DNA of 64,000 nucleotides from Hepsetus odoe. Taxonomy: Eukaryota > Chordata > Actinopteri > Characiformes > Hepsetidae. The stretch is from assembly GCA_017165825.1 (NCBI GenBank), contig CM029384.1, forward strand, positions 12,601,123 through 12,665,122, read 5' to 3'. How positions within the stretch are numbered: position 1 is the first letter of the stretch; each line of letters begins with the position of its first letter. Position numbers and translations under genes: made by a program. Under the pieces are notes generated by a model. It saw nothing but the letters and a program-made list of their open reading frames with translations, searched no databases and had not been told where the DNA came from. This document shows, in pieces, positions 10,250-21,948 of the stretch.

Positions 10250-11781
10250 GTAACTGTGTTGTTCCCCATGAGGCTGCAGTCTAAAGATGGAACTGCTGCC
10301 ATTGTTGAAGTGTTTGTGAATGTGCCAAGCACATGAATACACTGCCTGTCGACAATTTGAGGACAGCCAATAATTTATATATATATTAAACCTTTTCTTT
10401 TATGATTTGCATACTCAAACCTTTACTACCATCCAGTACTGATTACCGATACAACAGTTTTGCTTAAAAAACTTAAATGATAACATCCTTAAACTGCTCA
10501 AACACTGCATGATGGAAGAAACAGAAAGCTAATGCCATGTCATGTAACAAATAATTTTTTCCCTCCCATGCCCAAGCCAGCATTTTCTGCAAAAATCATC
10601 CCAATGTTGTAACATGACATTGGATTGATGCCATGTTTACTTGATACAAAACAGACTGACCAGGATTATTGAGAGGAAAGATCATGATCAATATATTGAT
10701 CATAATACACAAATATTTGTGATGGTGTTAGTGACTGTGTTGTGATGCCAGCACTCAAACCTTTCTACTAAAAGATTTTCAGTGAGTGTCTTATCACTAT
10801 TTAACAAAAACTTCTGACACTGCATGTCAAAGAAGACACTCACAGCTTAGTATCATGTTAAGACATGTTATATATTAACAAAAGCCACTTAACTAAAAAA
10901 AAAAAAAAATACAAAGAATAATTTTTCTTAGGAAGCCACTGTGTCACCTTTTGACATACAGTTTAGCTCTGCCTGGCACAGCACTAAGCCCCATTCCCTC
11001 ATGCCATGATCCAACAAGCCATTTGGCAGAACTGAAAGTATCACTTGTATTTGGCTTTAATATTGTTTTTTATTATAATGTTGCAATATTTTGACATTTC
11101 ACAATCAATGAACCAAGTGCTGTGAAGCCATGTAGCTTTAAATGTCTCCCCCCTCCTCTTTTGCTAATGGATTAGAACTGTGCAAGCGCTCAGATTTACT
11201 GAGTGCAATTTTGTTTGTGCCCTTGTCCACTCTAGTGTCACAGCCATAGCTGGTATAAGCATTTTATAAGCCAAGCTTCGTCAGGAGGAGGCAAGAGCCC
11301 TGGCATCAACAGAAAGTGTGATCGGGGCAGAGTTTCTGTGCCAGTCAGCCAATAAGAGTTTCCCAAGTAACATATGCAATGCAAAAGCATGGTGCTCAGT
11401 AGTTCTGGATGATGTATTTTTAGGTGAGGTGCTGGTGAGAAGTCTTGGTGGGTGGTCGTGTAACCGTGTGTGTGTGTGTGTGTGTCTGGTGAGGTGTGAG
11501 GGTCGTGCAGTGTCTATATTTAACCTGCTCTTTGACTCAAGTGTCCCAGCTGCACTCGTTTCTGCGTTGTGTTTAGTTGTTCCCCTTTTCAAATGGCCTC
11601 ATAGTACCCTCTTCCTCTTTCTTGCCTCTCTGCATCACCCTCTGATGCAGATGATTGTTTTTTTCTCTTCCCTCTCACCCTCCCTATAAATAAATGGCCA
11701 ATAAATTATAATTAAAGAGTGATGTCCAGAGCTATATGTTTATTACAATTTAAAAGGCACTAAATATCAAGGTTTAATCCG

Positions 11782-11784
<3 letters not shown>
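10250..11784. other. Intergenic, nothing recognised
   Basis: Unique sequence with a small GT array near 11.47 kb. An open frame at 11318-11689 on + runs through that array and has no recognisable domain, so it is not called as a gene. Confidence 0.5.

Positions 11785-11839
<55 letters not shown>
11785..11839. repeat. (CA)n microsatellite
   Basis: About 27 CA units immediately upstream of a Tc1-type terminus. Confidence 0.95.
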
Positions 11840-11841
<2 letters not shown>

Positions 11842-12431
11842 TATACAGTATATGGCCAAAAAGTATGTGAAGATCCCATTGTAACTGAACTTTTCTTTAT
11901 TTATTAGCATTTTTCCACTGAACCATGGCAGGGAAACACTGCTTATCAGAATGTATAGTGATAACATTTAAGGTCGGCATAGTGGGAATAATGTTCGGGG
12001 GCTTTTTCAGCATTTGGATTAGACCCTCTAGTTTCAGTGGATGGCAATACTTCACCACAAAAAGTTTTGGACAATTATATGCTTCCGACTTTGTGATAAA
12101 AGTTTGGGGGCAGCCTGCCCCTGTTCCAGCACGACTGTGCCCTTGTATACAAAGCGAAGTTCATAAAGGCATGGTTTGACAAATATGGTATTGAGGAACT
12201 ACAGTGGCCTACACAAAGCACTGACTGAAAAAAATTGAGATGAATTGGTATATTGGTCGCAAACTTTCTCATCCAACATCTCTGCCTGAAACAAAATTCT
12301 TTTTAGACTGAATGGGCACAAATTCTCTCAGACATGCTCTGAAAAAAGTAGAAGCTGTTGTAGCCACAGAGGATGAGCCAGTTCCATGTTGATGTCTAGT
12401 GGATGATCAGGTGCCCACACTGTTTTAGTGT
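11840..12431 (+). mobile_element. Tc1/mariner transposon relic
   Basis: The 5' end carries TATATGGCCAAAAAGTATGT, the terminal motif of a widespread vertebrate Tc1-like family. A decayed transposase follows: a stretch reading FGQLYASDFV, then a region matching HDCAPVHKAK-type residues and LQWPTQST in place of the LDWPAQSPDLNP signature. The 3' side (GATGATCAGGTGCCCACACT) resembles the matching terminus. Several frameshifts and deletions make it non-functional. Confidence 0.75.
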
Positions 12432-13645
12432 GTCAGCTAACTTAGTCATGGCAGCAGAGCATTGTTTAACAGCTGCCACGAGTTATTCCCAGAGAACACA
12501 TTTAAAGGTTGGTACCATTTTATTAGTTAATAACACCCTCATGTCAATCATAGATGAGTCAAAATGTGGTCATTTCTAAAACTTGCAATGGTGTCTTGCC
12601 CAATAGGAGTCTGCATGCTAGTTCACTCTGAGGTAGGCAAGCTATAATAATAACTATAATAAGCCTTTCTGTTTTTCCTTATTTACTCATCTGTGTATAA
12701 GGATAGGGGGCATCAACAGTTTCTTTGTAGCTCAGCTTATAAAGTCCCCTGTAATACAACACAGACAGACCTCAGGAGCATAACCAAAAGTGGGCCCTAG
12801 TGTTAAGATGAGAAACACTCCACATAGAGTGTCCAGTGCTCCAAAAGCAATCAACAACAGAAGTGAACAGAACAAGTCCAGGAATGCTGACTAACCAAGA
12901 GAATGTAGTAATTCAACAAGAAGGAAAGAAATCAAGGCCAGAATGAATAAAAGCTTTGAATGTTTCTCATTACACACAAAATAAGTTGTTTCTTTTGCAG
13001 TCTTCTAGTGCAGCACAGTGTAAACTACCAAAACACTGCTGTGTAATACAGTTTAGTGTAAAATTTTACTGTAGGGCAGTTTTGATAAGGCAATATTATA
13101 CATACATAACAAGGTTGTTCCCAACAACTGACACATACATGAAGAAACCTTCATAGAGGCGTCTCTGAATTGCCATAACAATTATCATACCACGTTTTGG
13201 AATGAAGTTGGCTAAAGTAGCCTCATTTCAACCAAGGCTTGCTAGAATAAACCTTTATATATGTTAAGGCAGTGGGCATTTAAGGCTTATGTAGTTGCCA
13301 TGTGGCCTCAAGAAAACATCCCTCCAGTGAAACATAACCAGCTCCTACACTCCTACATTTAGTTGGTATGTTAGGTTTGGGGACCTCATAAAGAGCCCAG
13401 TGACCAGCAAGAATTTTTTAATAGAGCAGGAAGTTTGTGTGTATGTCACAGAATGGGCTGTAGGCGTACTCTTAGTGTGTGAATACAAGCTTTTCTCCTT
13501 CCACACCTGTTCCACCTCATATTCCCCCATGTCAGTGGCCTAAGCAGTCAGTCACAGCACTGCTTGACACTGCTGACTCTGTTGTGGCTGACTTTGCCAC
13601 AGCTTACTGCATTATGAAACAGCTCCTCACACACACTCTATTACC

Positions 13646-13648
<3 letters not shown>
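12432..13648. other. Intergenic, nothing recognised
   Basis: Unique AT-rich sequence. Short ORFs show no domain features. Confidence 0.5.

Positions 13649-13717
<69 letters not shown>
13649..13717. repeat. (CA)n microsatellite
   Basis: About 34 uninterrupted CA units followed by CT-rich sequence. Confidence 0.97.
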
Positions 13718-13718
<1 letters not shown>

Positions 13719-15048
13719 CTTCTCTCCCTCTTTTTTTCTCTCTCCCTCCTGTGGAGTTCAGGACAGTGTCATGCTATTCTGGAGGAGATGACTGGTGAGA
13801 GACTGAGAGATGACAAAGCAGAAAGGAAGACAAGGTAGAAGAAAGTACGATTGCGAGATAGAAAAACAGGTCTGAATAGCAGGGCTAATTCATTTTTTTA
13901 GGTTTCTAAGACTGCATGACATGGACACAACCCTGGTATTTCTGTTTATACATGTTGCTTTTGTGGTCCATTCTGCACAAAAATGAAGTCTACAAAAATG
14001 CTAATCAGGTATTAATTTGACAACTACAAAGTGTAATCGCATTATCACATAAATAATTATAGTAAACTATATAATTATTATTATAAACTATAATAGTTTC
14101 CTTTGTTCAAGATGAATGAGCGCCAGAATTTTTCAAGACCCCTTAAGAAACACTCATTAGGAGTCAAGAAGATACTGGCCAGAGAAATCATTTGCATATT
14201 GCCTTCTCCAGTAGCTTGTTTTTGAGTACACATATAATGTATTTGTCTGCTTCAAATTTCTAAGTATTTTGTGACATAAACAAAATCTATAAATTCATAA
14301 CCACAACCAAAAGAAATGAAGCAAATCACAGAAAAATCCATGCTAACACCACACGCAACACACAAAAAGTAGCACAGTGATGGCCTAAAATAATCAAATC
14401 ATAAAACAAGGCAGCTCACAGTATTTGAAGAAAGGATTAAACATTTGATCCAATAAAGGCCTGTAATAACCCGAATGAAGTATGGTGGTGGGAGCATCAT
14501 GATATGAGACAGCTTTGGTTCCGGTAACAAGATAGTTTGGAGAAAGATTATTACCATTGGCCAAGAGACTGAGTTTTGGGGAACAACTCCAAATATACAT
14601 CCAAAATAATTGTTTTATAACTCAGTGAAGGTGTGCCAAATTTATGGAGGGTTTAGAATTGTAACTGCAACTGAGAAACGTTCATTTGAAGAATTCAAAG
14701 TTTGCAAAAAGGAAAAGGTCCTAACTGACTTACAGTTGTGCAAAAGGTCTGTTATATCGCTCTTTTAAGTGTCATAAAGGTGTAACTGCCAACAAAAACA
14801 ATGCTACAAAGTGCTGATGTAATTTGTGGCACCTGGATGCTTCTGAATACCTGAATACCCTTCTGATGTTTTTATATTTATGAATACAGTGAGTACAAAG
14901 GCATTTTATATGTTGAACGCTTGAAGTGAATATATATGCTGGAAGTTTATTAAGTTACTAAATAAAACAAAAAGCAAAAGAAACAGCAAATTCTGGTACT
15001 TGTTTGCCTTCCTGTATAATTCAGCCCTGATGTTTTCAGTGGGATTCC
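13718..15048. other. Intergenic with a weak Tc1 trace
   Basis: Mostly unrecognised AT-rich sequence. At about 14478-14520, KYGGGSIMI can be read on +, the transposase motif of Tc1 elements, and a decayed element may surround it. Confidence 0.4.
14440..14530 (+). mobile_element. Possible Tc1 transposase trace
   Basis: GTATGGTGGTGGGAGCATCA translates as the V-K-Y-G-G-G-S-I-M motif typical of Tc1 transposases just before the W-G-C/S-F block. Flanking homology is weak. Confidence 0.4.
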
Positions 15049-15074
15049 TGTGTGTGTGTGTGTGTTTGTGTGTG

Positions 15075-15152
<78 letters not shown>
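15049..15152. repeat. (GT)n microsatellite, about 100 bp
   Basis: Longest GT array in the window, with a few interruptions (TTTG, CG, ATG). Confidence 0.97.
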
Positions 15153-15924
15153 GAGACAACAGAGGGGTCATAGGCCGGACCTGAAAGGGCACATGTGTAT
15201 GGCAGATGCCGTGTGTTGTGGGTATTGGCACACTCTGACCTTTATTTATTCACCCTCCTGGAGAGCCTGGTGGACACATCTATTTCTACAATTTCTGCAC
15301 ATGTGTTATATTCCTTCATCTCTCTCTCTCTCTACCTCAGAAAAAAGTGTAGATGAGCAAATTTGACGCCTATTACACACACACACACACACACACACAC
15401 GTATATATGTATGTATATTCAGAGAGTTGTTTGTTAGCTAATGGACAGCTTTTCAGTATTATGATCCCACTAATAATGTGCAATAGTGCAAATGGCTACA
15501 CCACGTTATGTAAACTGTTGTTTTGAAAATAAATGCATGAATACAGTGAAAGTTAACGCATTAACATGAACATCTACCTGTCATGCATACAAATCCAGAT
15601 AAAATTCTTATTAATTAATTTTTTTAAATTGCTTTGCTAACAATGTGTTCATTTTCATAGTGATGTGCATATTTACATTTTTTCTGCTTCCCTTATAGTT
15701 AAAATAGAGCCCCATAGGAAAAAAAAACTCTACATGTTTTGGCACATTTTTTTTATTGCATTTATTTATTTATTTATTTTACATAATTTTCAAAAATCTA
15801 GGCTTTGTAATCAATTGTGTGGTGTTATTGGTGTCATATATATTTTTGATTTATTTCTGGGGTGTGTTTGTGGTGGTTTTGTGATTGATCTTTAAACTTT
15901 TTTTTCTTTTCTTTTTTTTTTTTA
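15153..15924. other. Intergenic with small repeats
   Basis: Contains (CA)n at 15375-15400 followed by GTAT repeats, and poly-T tracts near 15.9 kb. No coding signal. Confidence 0.55.
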
Positions 15925-18200
15925 AATTTAACCCAGCCACCAGATATGCACAAGCCAGCGTATTTCTTCATTCCATTCCCAAGTTCGGATAAATGGGGAG
16001 GGTTATGTCAGGAGGAGCATCAGGTGTAAGACTTTTGCCAAGTCAGTATGCGAACAACAAAACAGACATCCATACTGGATCGGTCGAGGCCTAGGTTAAC
16101 AATGACCACTACCAGTGCTGTTAGCCTACAGGGTGCTGGTGTAAATTGGGCTAATTCTGGCCAACGCAGAACAAGAAGAAGAGGAGGAAGGTATGTCCAG
16201 AGGGAGGAGGAGAGAAGGAAGTGGAGGAGAGTAGAAGTGAGGGTAGGAACATTGAATATTGGCAGCATGACCGGTAAAGAACTAGCTGATATGATGGAGA
16301 GAAGGAAGGTTGATATTTTGTGTGTGCAAGATGGAAGGGTAGTGAGGCCAGGTGTATTGGAGGAGAGTTTATATTGTTTTACCATGGTGTGGATGGAAGG
16401 AGGAATTGGGTAGGTGTTATCCTGTTGGAAGAGTATGTGAAGAGTTTTGGAGGTGAAGAGGGTGTCAGATAAGGTGAGGAGTTTGAAGCTGGAAGCTGAA
16501 GGTGTGGTAATGCATGTTGTTAGTGCTTATGCTCCACAAGATGGTTGTGAGATGTACTCAGGGGAGAGAGCATGGTGATTGGTGCAGATTTTAATGCCAA
16601 TTCACTAACAAGGATGAGGAGGTGATGGGTAGCTATGGTGTCAATGGGAGGAATGCTGAAGGTCAGATGGTTGTATATTTAGCAAAAAGGATGGAAATGG
16701 CTGTAATTAATACTTATAACTAAGTCTTTAAGAAGAGGGAGGAGCACAGGGTGACGTATAAGAGTGGAGGAAAATGCTCACAGGTGGATTATATCCTTTG
16801 CAGGAGGGTCAGACTGAAGGAGATTGGAGACTACAAAGTAGTGACAGGGGAGGGTGTAGCTAAACAGCATAGGATGGTCGCCTGTAGGATGACCTTGGAG
16901 GTCAAGAAGAGGAGGCAAATGAGGACAGAGTTGATGATCAAGTGGTGGAAGCTGAAGAAGGAGGACTGTAAGGTGGAATTCAGGCAGGAGTTAACATGGG
17001 CACTGGGAGGTGATGAAGAGCTACTGGATTGCTGGGAAACTGCTGCAGGAGTGATAAGGCAGATAATTACAAAGGTACTTGGTGTGACATCTGGCAAGAA
17101 GAAGGAGGATAAGGAAACCTGGAGGTGGAAATGATGAAGATGTGGGATAGTCAGTAGACAGGTGTACAAGGAGATGAAGCGCAGGGTGGAGAAAGTAGTG
17201 GTGAAGGCTAAAGATAAGGTCTATTGTGCATTGTATAAGAGGTTGGACAGTAAAGAGGGAGAAAAGAACCTACACTGATTGGACAGAGAGACAGAGCTGG
17301 GAAAGATGATATACTGGTGGAAGCATGGAGGTGTTTAGGAGAGATTACAGTTTCTGACCAGATTTTTTAACGCAATCTTGGAAAGTGAGAGGATGCCTGA
17401 GGAGCGGAGACAAAGTGTACTGGTACCCATTTTCAAGAATAAGGGTGATGCACAGAGCTGTAGTAACTATAGAGGGATAAAGTTGATCAGCCACAGCATT
17501 AAGTTATGGGAAAGAGTAGAGGAATCTAGTTTAAGAAAAGAGGTGAGGATTAGTGAACAGCAGTATGGTTTCTTGCTGAGGAAGAGCATTACAGATGCAA
17601 TGTTTGCTCTGAGGGTGTTGATGGAGAAGTACAGAGAAGGTCAGAAGGAGTTACATTTTGCCTTTGTGGACTTGGAGAAAGCATATGACAGGGTGTCTAG
17701 AGAGGAGTTGGTGTTTTGTATGAGGAAGTCAAGTGTTGCAGAGGAGTATGTGAGAGTAGTATGTATGAGTGCAGTGTGACAGGATATGTATGAGTGCAGT
17801 GTGACAGTGGTGAGATCTGCAGGAGGAGTGATGGATGCATTTAAGGTAGAGGTTGGAATACACTAAGGATCAGTGCTGAGCCCATCCTTGGTCACAATAG
17901 TAATTGTTTTGTAGTTTAATAGTTTTGGAGACAAAGTTAGAGAAGCAAGTTTACATTGGTTTGGACACGTCCAGAGGAGAAAACGAGGATCATATTGGGA
18001 GGAAGATGTTGAAGATGGAGCTTCCAGGAAAGAGGAAAAGAGGAAGACCAAAGAGGAGGTTTATGGACGTGGTGAGAGAGGACATGCAGGTGGTTGGTTT
18101 GAAGAAGGAAGATGCAGAATACCGGAAGAAATGGAAATGGATGAGCTGCTGTGGTGACCCCTAAATGAGAACAGCTGGAAGAAGAAGAAAAACATTTTCT
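15925..18200 (+). mobile_element. Defective RTE-type LINE (non-LTR retrotransposon)
   Basis: The 5' region (GGATCGGTCGAGGCCTAGGT near 16.08 kb) leads into an AP-endonuclease domain: GTLNIGSMTGKELADMMERR near 16.25-16.31 kb, and TYKSGGKCSQVDYILCRR with KQHRMV at 16.75-16.88 kb. Reverse transcriptase follows at 17.38-17.9 kb: PIFKNKGDAQSCSNYRGIKL, QQYGF, and FVDLEKAYDRV with the first catalytic Asp, then a hint of GSVLSPSLV. The sequence then jumps to the C-terminal HWFGHVQRR...KRGRPKRRFMDVV...CCGDP region at 17.93-18.16 kb. The YADD palm motif and much of the thumb are missing, and there are many stops and frameshifts. The 3' end has a short GAAGAAG tail. Assignment to the RTE/Expander-like group is from memory; clade support needs a search. 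Confidence 0.85.
17378..17779 (+). pseudogene. Reverse transcriptase fragment of the RTE-type LINE
   Basis: Longest open part of the LINE relic (about 133 codons), covering RT fingers and the start of the palm. Visible motifs are NYRGIKL, QQYGF, LEKAYDRV and CMRKS. It ends early because a 25-bp tandem duplication starting at 17761 shifts the frame. No second catalytic motif remains. Confidence 0.8.
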
Positions 18201-18888
18201 AAAAGTTGCGTATGTGGCTGTTATTCAATTCCACAAGTCATTCAGCATGTAGTTTTTTGACTTAGTACTTCTGCTGAAGCTATTTTGAGATAGAAGGGGT
18301 GATTTGACTTTTACTTGAGTTATTATTTTGCCACAATATTGGTTAAAGCTGCTCTACTACCCCATTCCTTGTGCAGCATACACTATATCCACCACTGACA
18401 ATTTTTTGGTGGATTAATACACCAATGGATAGATACTTGAACTGCTCATTAGTTTGCAGCATGAGTCTAATTACTGTCAACAGTTTCTTCTGTATTTTCT
18501 ACAATGCCCAGGTGAATTATTGTCTGTGGTAATATATTGTATGTTCCAAATGCATGAGACTGAGATTAAGTTGATGCTAGAGTATGCCTTTAGGACTGCT
18601 CAATTAATCGTCTTCATAATCAATAGCATACTCAAAGTCTAATCAATAATGACAGCTCCAGGCATATTTATGCTGCTGTCCACATTAGGGGAGATCCAGC
18701 CTTAACTTTGCCACCAGGTTGCCATGTTGTTTGTCTAATCCTCATGGGGCAGGCAGCATGCAACCTGTTTGAAGCAGGAACAGATTGAATTTGTCTGCAG
18801 AGCCATGTCTCCCTGGGGAGAATTCCTGTCTCTATTGGCCTGTCCCAGGCATCAGAGATGCCAGCGCACGCACACAAATGTAAACAAT
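18201..18888. other. Intergenic, nothing recognised
   Basis: Unique AT-rich sequence without exon-like ORFs. Confidence 0.5.
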
Positions 18889-18907
18889 ACACACACGTAC
18901 GCACACA

Positions 18908-18980
<73 letters not shown>

Positions 18981-18999
18981 ACACACACACACACACACA
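18889..18999. repeat. (CA)n microsatellite, about 110 bp
   Basis: CA array with few interruptions. It creates long spurious Cys/Val or His/Thr open frames on both strands. Confidence 0.97.
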
Positions 19000-19153
19000 A
19001 ACATCCCTTTCCCTTTGTGTCATTTTTCTGTGTATTACTGCAGTCTTTGATCTGAACTGTTTTATTTAAACAGATTTTCCTGCTCACTAAGACAACATGA
19101 CTTTTCTCAGCCTGTCCCCTGTCCATCACATAATAATCTTTAACACACTCATT

Positions 19154-19169
19154 CACACACACACACACA

Positions 19170-19215
<46 letters not shown>

Positions 19216-19234
19216 GACACACACAGACACACAC
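19154..19234. repeat. (CA)n microsatellite
   Basis: CA array with GACA and GCAC interruptions. Confidence 0.95.
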
Positions 19235-19734
19235 AAATACAGAAAGAAATAAGAAAGAGCTTGAGCCAGTTCGTTTATTGACATCAGAGCTCTGGCAGGA
19301 CTCTATACCCCGTCTAGTGGAGTTCAGTTAATTATCTTTAATGTCAGGATTTTCTTTTTGCATTTTTCCTAGTTTTCTCCTCAATTTTAGTCCAATTCCA
19401 CCAATTATTCCAACTGGGGTCCAATTGTGCTCTCTTGGAATCTCAGATTGGCTGTAGCATTTCCAGGGCTCAAACTTTCAATCTCCAAATAATTATTCTT
19501 TTGGTATGAATCTTTCACTTTAAAGCAAAAGCTCAGACCACACAACAGTTTAGTTTACAAAATTTCTCCTTTCCCAAAATTAAATTGATTAACCAAGACA
19601 TGTTAAGTGTCTACAGTTTCTATGGTTTGCAATGGTGCCATGAGTGAAGGACTGGCAGCTCAGTACTGAGCAAACTGCCTGATGCTATGCCTCATGATTA
19701 CACACTGTCCCAGACTGTGATGAGTTTTTAAGTG
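19235..19734. other. Intergenic, nothing recognised
   Basis: Unique sequence between a CA array and a SINE. Confidence 0.5.
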
Positions 19735-20015
19735 ATCTCAGTTCAGAACCTATCCCAGCTCTCATAGGGCTCTCACAAGGCAGGGAAACACTCTGGACAG
19801 GTCACCAATCCTTCGCAGTGCAGACACACAGATGAACACAGTCACACACATCTACTGTCAATTTAGCATCTCCAATCCACCCGATGTGCTTATCTTTGGA
19901 CAGTGGGAGGAAACCCACACAGATACAGGGAGAACATGCAGATTCCACACAGAAAGGACCTGGACCACCCAGCCTGGGAATCAAACCCAGGACCTTCTCA
20001 CGCCCCCATAACCAT
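19735..20015 (-). mobile_element. tRNA-derived SINE, type 2
   Basis: On the minus strand, a B-box-like GGGTTTGATTCCCAGG is followed by TTCTGTGTGGAATCTGCATG, TCTCCCTGTATCTGTGTGGG and GTTTCCTCCCACTGTCCAAA. The tail has ACCTGTCCAGAGTGTTTCCC and GAGCTGGGATAGGTTC. The arrangement is widespread in fish. The body and tail differ from type 1. Confidence 0.75.
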
Positions 20016-21764
20016 CTCCAAACCAAAAAACTTCCTATTTTTACCTATTTCTAAAAATGTAGACCTCATATTGTTTCTAGAAAATCTGCACTGATGAGAG
20101 ATATATCATTTGCACCATTTAAATGGTTTCATTTTTATTGGATTGCATTACAGATTGCATTGTATATAATTTCCTGAGCACTTCAGGCTGAAAAACACAT
20201 AAAAAATATATATATATTCTTAACAGAATATTGTTAACCTTGCTCTCTATCTGGTTATGTGTCTTCAAAACAAAACATTAGGATTAGGAATGGCTAAAAG
20301 ACACATAAAATAATTCAAAGTTGAAATCATTTGAGTGTAGTGTGTACTTGTTGGAATGTGAAGCTTTTTATTTTCTGTTTAATTGATATGTTTTCATGAA
20401 CTGCACTGCTCAACTTAATCAAAGCAGCGACCGGTATGACCTTTTTGGGACGTGCCTCTGAGCAGTTTAAGCAGATTTAGGTCTGAGATACTAAGTAGCC
20501 TTATATTGTATTTTAAAGTAATAAACATCTAGCTTTATAATGTATCATGCTGGGAGTCTGTTTGCTTATTTCTCATCTGTTATATCATCTTCTAAATGTT
20601 CAGCTAGAGGATTATCAAATGCTCTACTCTACTGAGCTCTCAGGGAGAAATAATTACTATCACATTTGCCATAATTACAACTTCTAAAATTGAATTATAA
20701 TCTGATACTGTCAAACATTTATAAAACCTTTTAATCCATAGTGGTTCACTGTCAGAAAAAATGATGCTGCACAGGTACGTTGTTTATTCATCAACAGTGT
20801 TAATGTACCTTTTTAAGATACAACACGGTCCCCGAGGTCTGTTTTGTACCTTGAATATGAGCACAGATTTTAAACATACAGCTTAAAAATATATCTTCCA
20901 TGTATATGGTGGATTTAACAAATTGCACTAAATCATTCCCTCGAGTGTGTCACCCCAGTGAAGTGAGGAACCACCCCAGTGACAGTTTAGTACCGTTTTT
21001 CATAAGAGGGCTGGTGTGGGCTTTCTAAGAACACAGCCAAACAAGTTCAAGGCCTTCAGCTGACTGTTAAGAGTCGCCCACTTCCTGTAAAGCACTTCAT
21101 GCTGTGGGTTTAGTGGGTGGTCAGGGAATTCTGCTTGTTTGTGTTTGTGAACAGGTGGAAAGATGACTATATAAGGGCTAATGATGAGTGTGCACCTCTC
21201 CACCTGCTGGTAGGTAGATAATGTGATTTTTTGAAGGGATTATGATGTGTTTGTTTGTGATTTTATTTGTCAGATGACTAATAGCTGAGAAAATGATGGC
21301 TGAGTCACGGCCACTCCGGGATGCTCATTACTATAATGGGAAATGTGTGGAGGTGAAATGTCTTCAGGCTTTTATTCTCTGGTAAACTCATTTAAAATAA
21401 TTTCGTATTCATCAAACTTTACCGTCAGGGGCTCTTGCTGTTTCACTGAGCGCAATCTCTGCTTGATAGAGTCGAGCTGATGGTGTTCTAGGAACGTCAA
21501 ATTAGATGTTTTCTTTAGAACAGCCTTTAAAAACTTCTGTTGTTAAAAAGGTACACGCTCAATACAAATTAAGCAAAACATTCTTTCAGGTTCAGTCTGA
21601 GATCAGTGTTGAGCTTGATATTCTTTTTTATCATGTTAAACCTAAAGATTGTAAGAGGTCTTTTATGCTTACACAGACACAGATTAGTAGCATAGAAAAA
21701 TATATGTGCAATTTCACACCAAATTATTATCAGATTTCCTGTCGCAGCCCAAAGCCCACAGCCT
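20016..21764. other. Intergenic, mostly unique
   Basis: No coding signal. The 20.75-20.88 kb part has GGTAC/GTACC-rich sequence that may be an old MITE. The 21.06-21.35 kb part is less AT-rich and contains E-boxes and other factor-site-like motifs (see findings). Confidence 0.5.
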
Positions 21765-21948
21765 GGGTGGAGTGAAGATGCTAAATTGGCCCTGGGGGTT
21801 GTTTCTTTCCTGTGTCAGCCTTTCAAGGTACTGGTGACCTGTCCAGTGTGTTTTTTTTTTTTTTGCACTTTGCCCTATGAGTACTGGGATAGGCTCCAGA
21901 TGCCCTGTGATCCTGGTGTGGAAAAACCACTCAGGTAATGGATAAATG
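21765..21948 (+). mobile_element. Degenerate type-2 SINE, 3' part
   Basis: Contains TGGTGACCTGTCCAGTGTG, interrupted by poly-T, then GTACTGGGATAGGCTCCAGA and TGGATAAATG, matching in order the tail of the type-2 SINE. The head is lost. Confidence 0.6.

Noticed and set aside
11318..11689. 123-codon open frame on +
   Set aside because: Runs through a GT array and pyrimidine-rich DNA; no homology recognised.
18668..19234. Longest open frame in the window (188 codons, minus strand)
   Set aside because: It is almost entirely (CA)n repeat read as Cys-Val; no start context, domain or splice evidence.
20750..20880. GTACC/GGTAC-rich stretch resembling a palindromic MITE
   Set aside because: Ends and inverted arms could not be defined; a similar weak signal is at 54030-54140.
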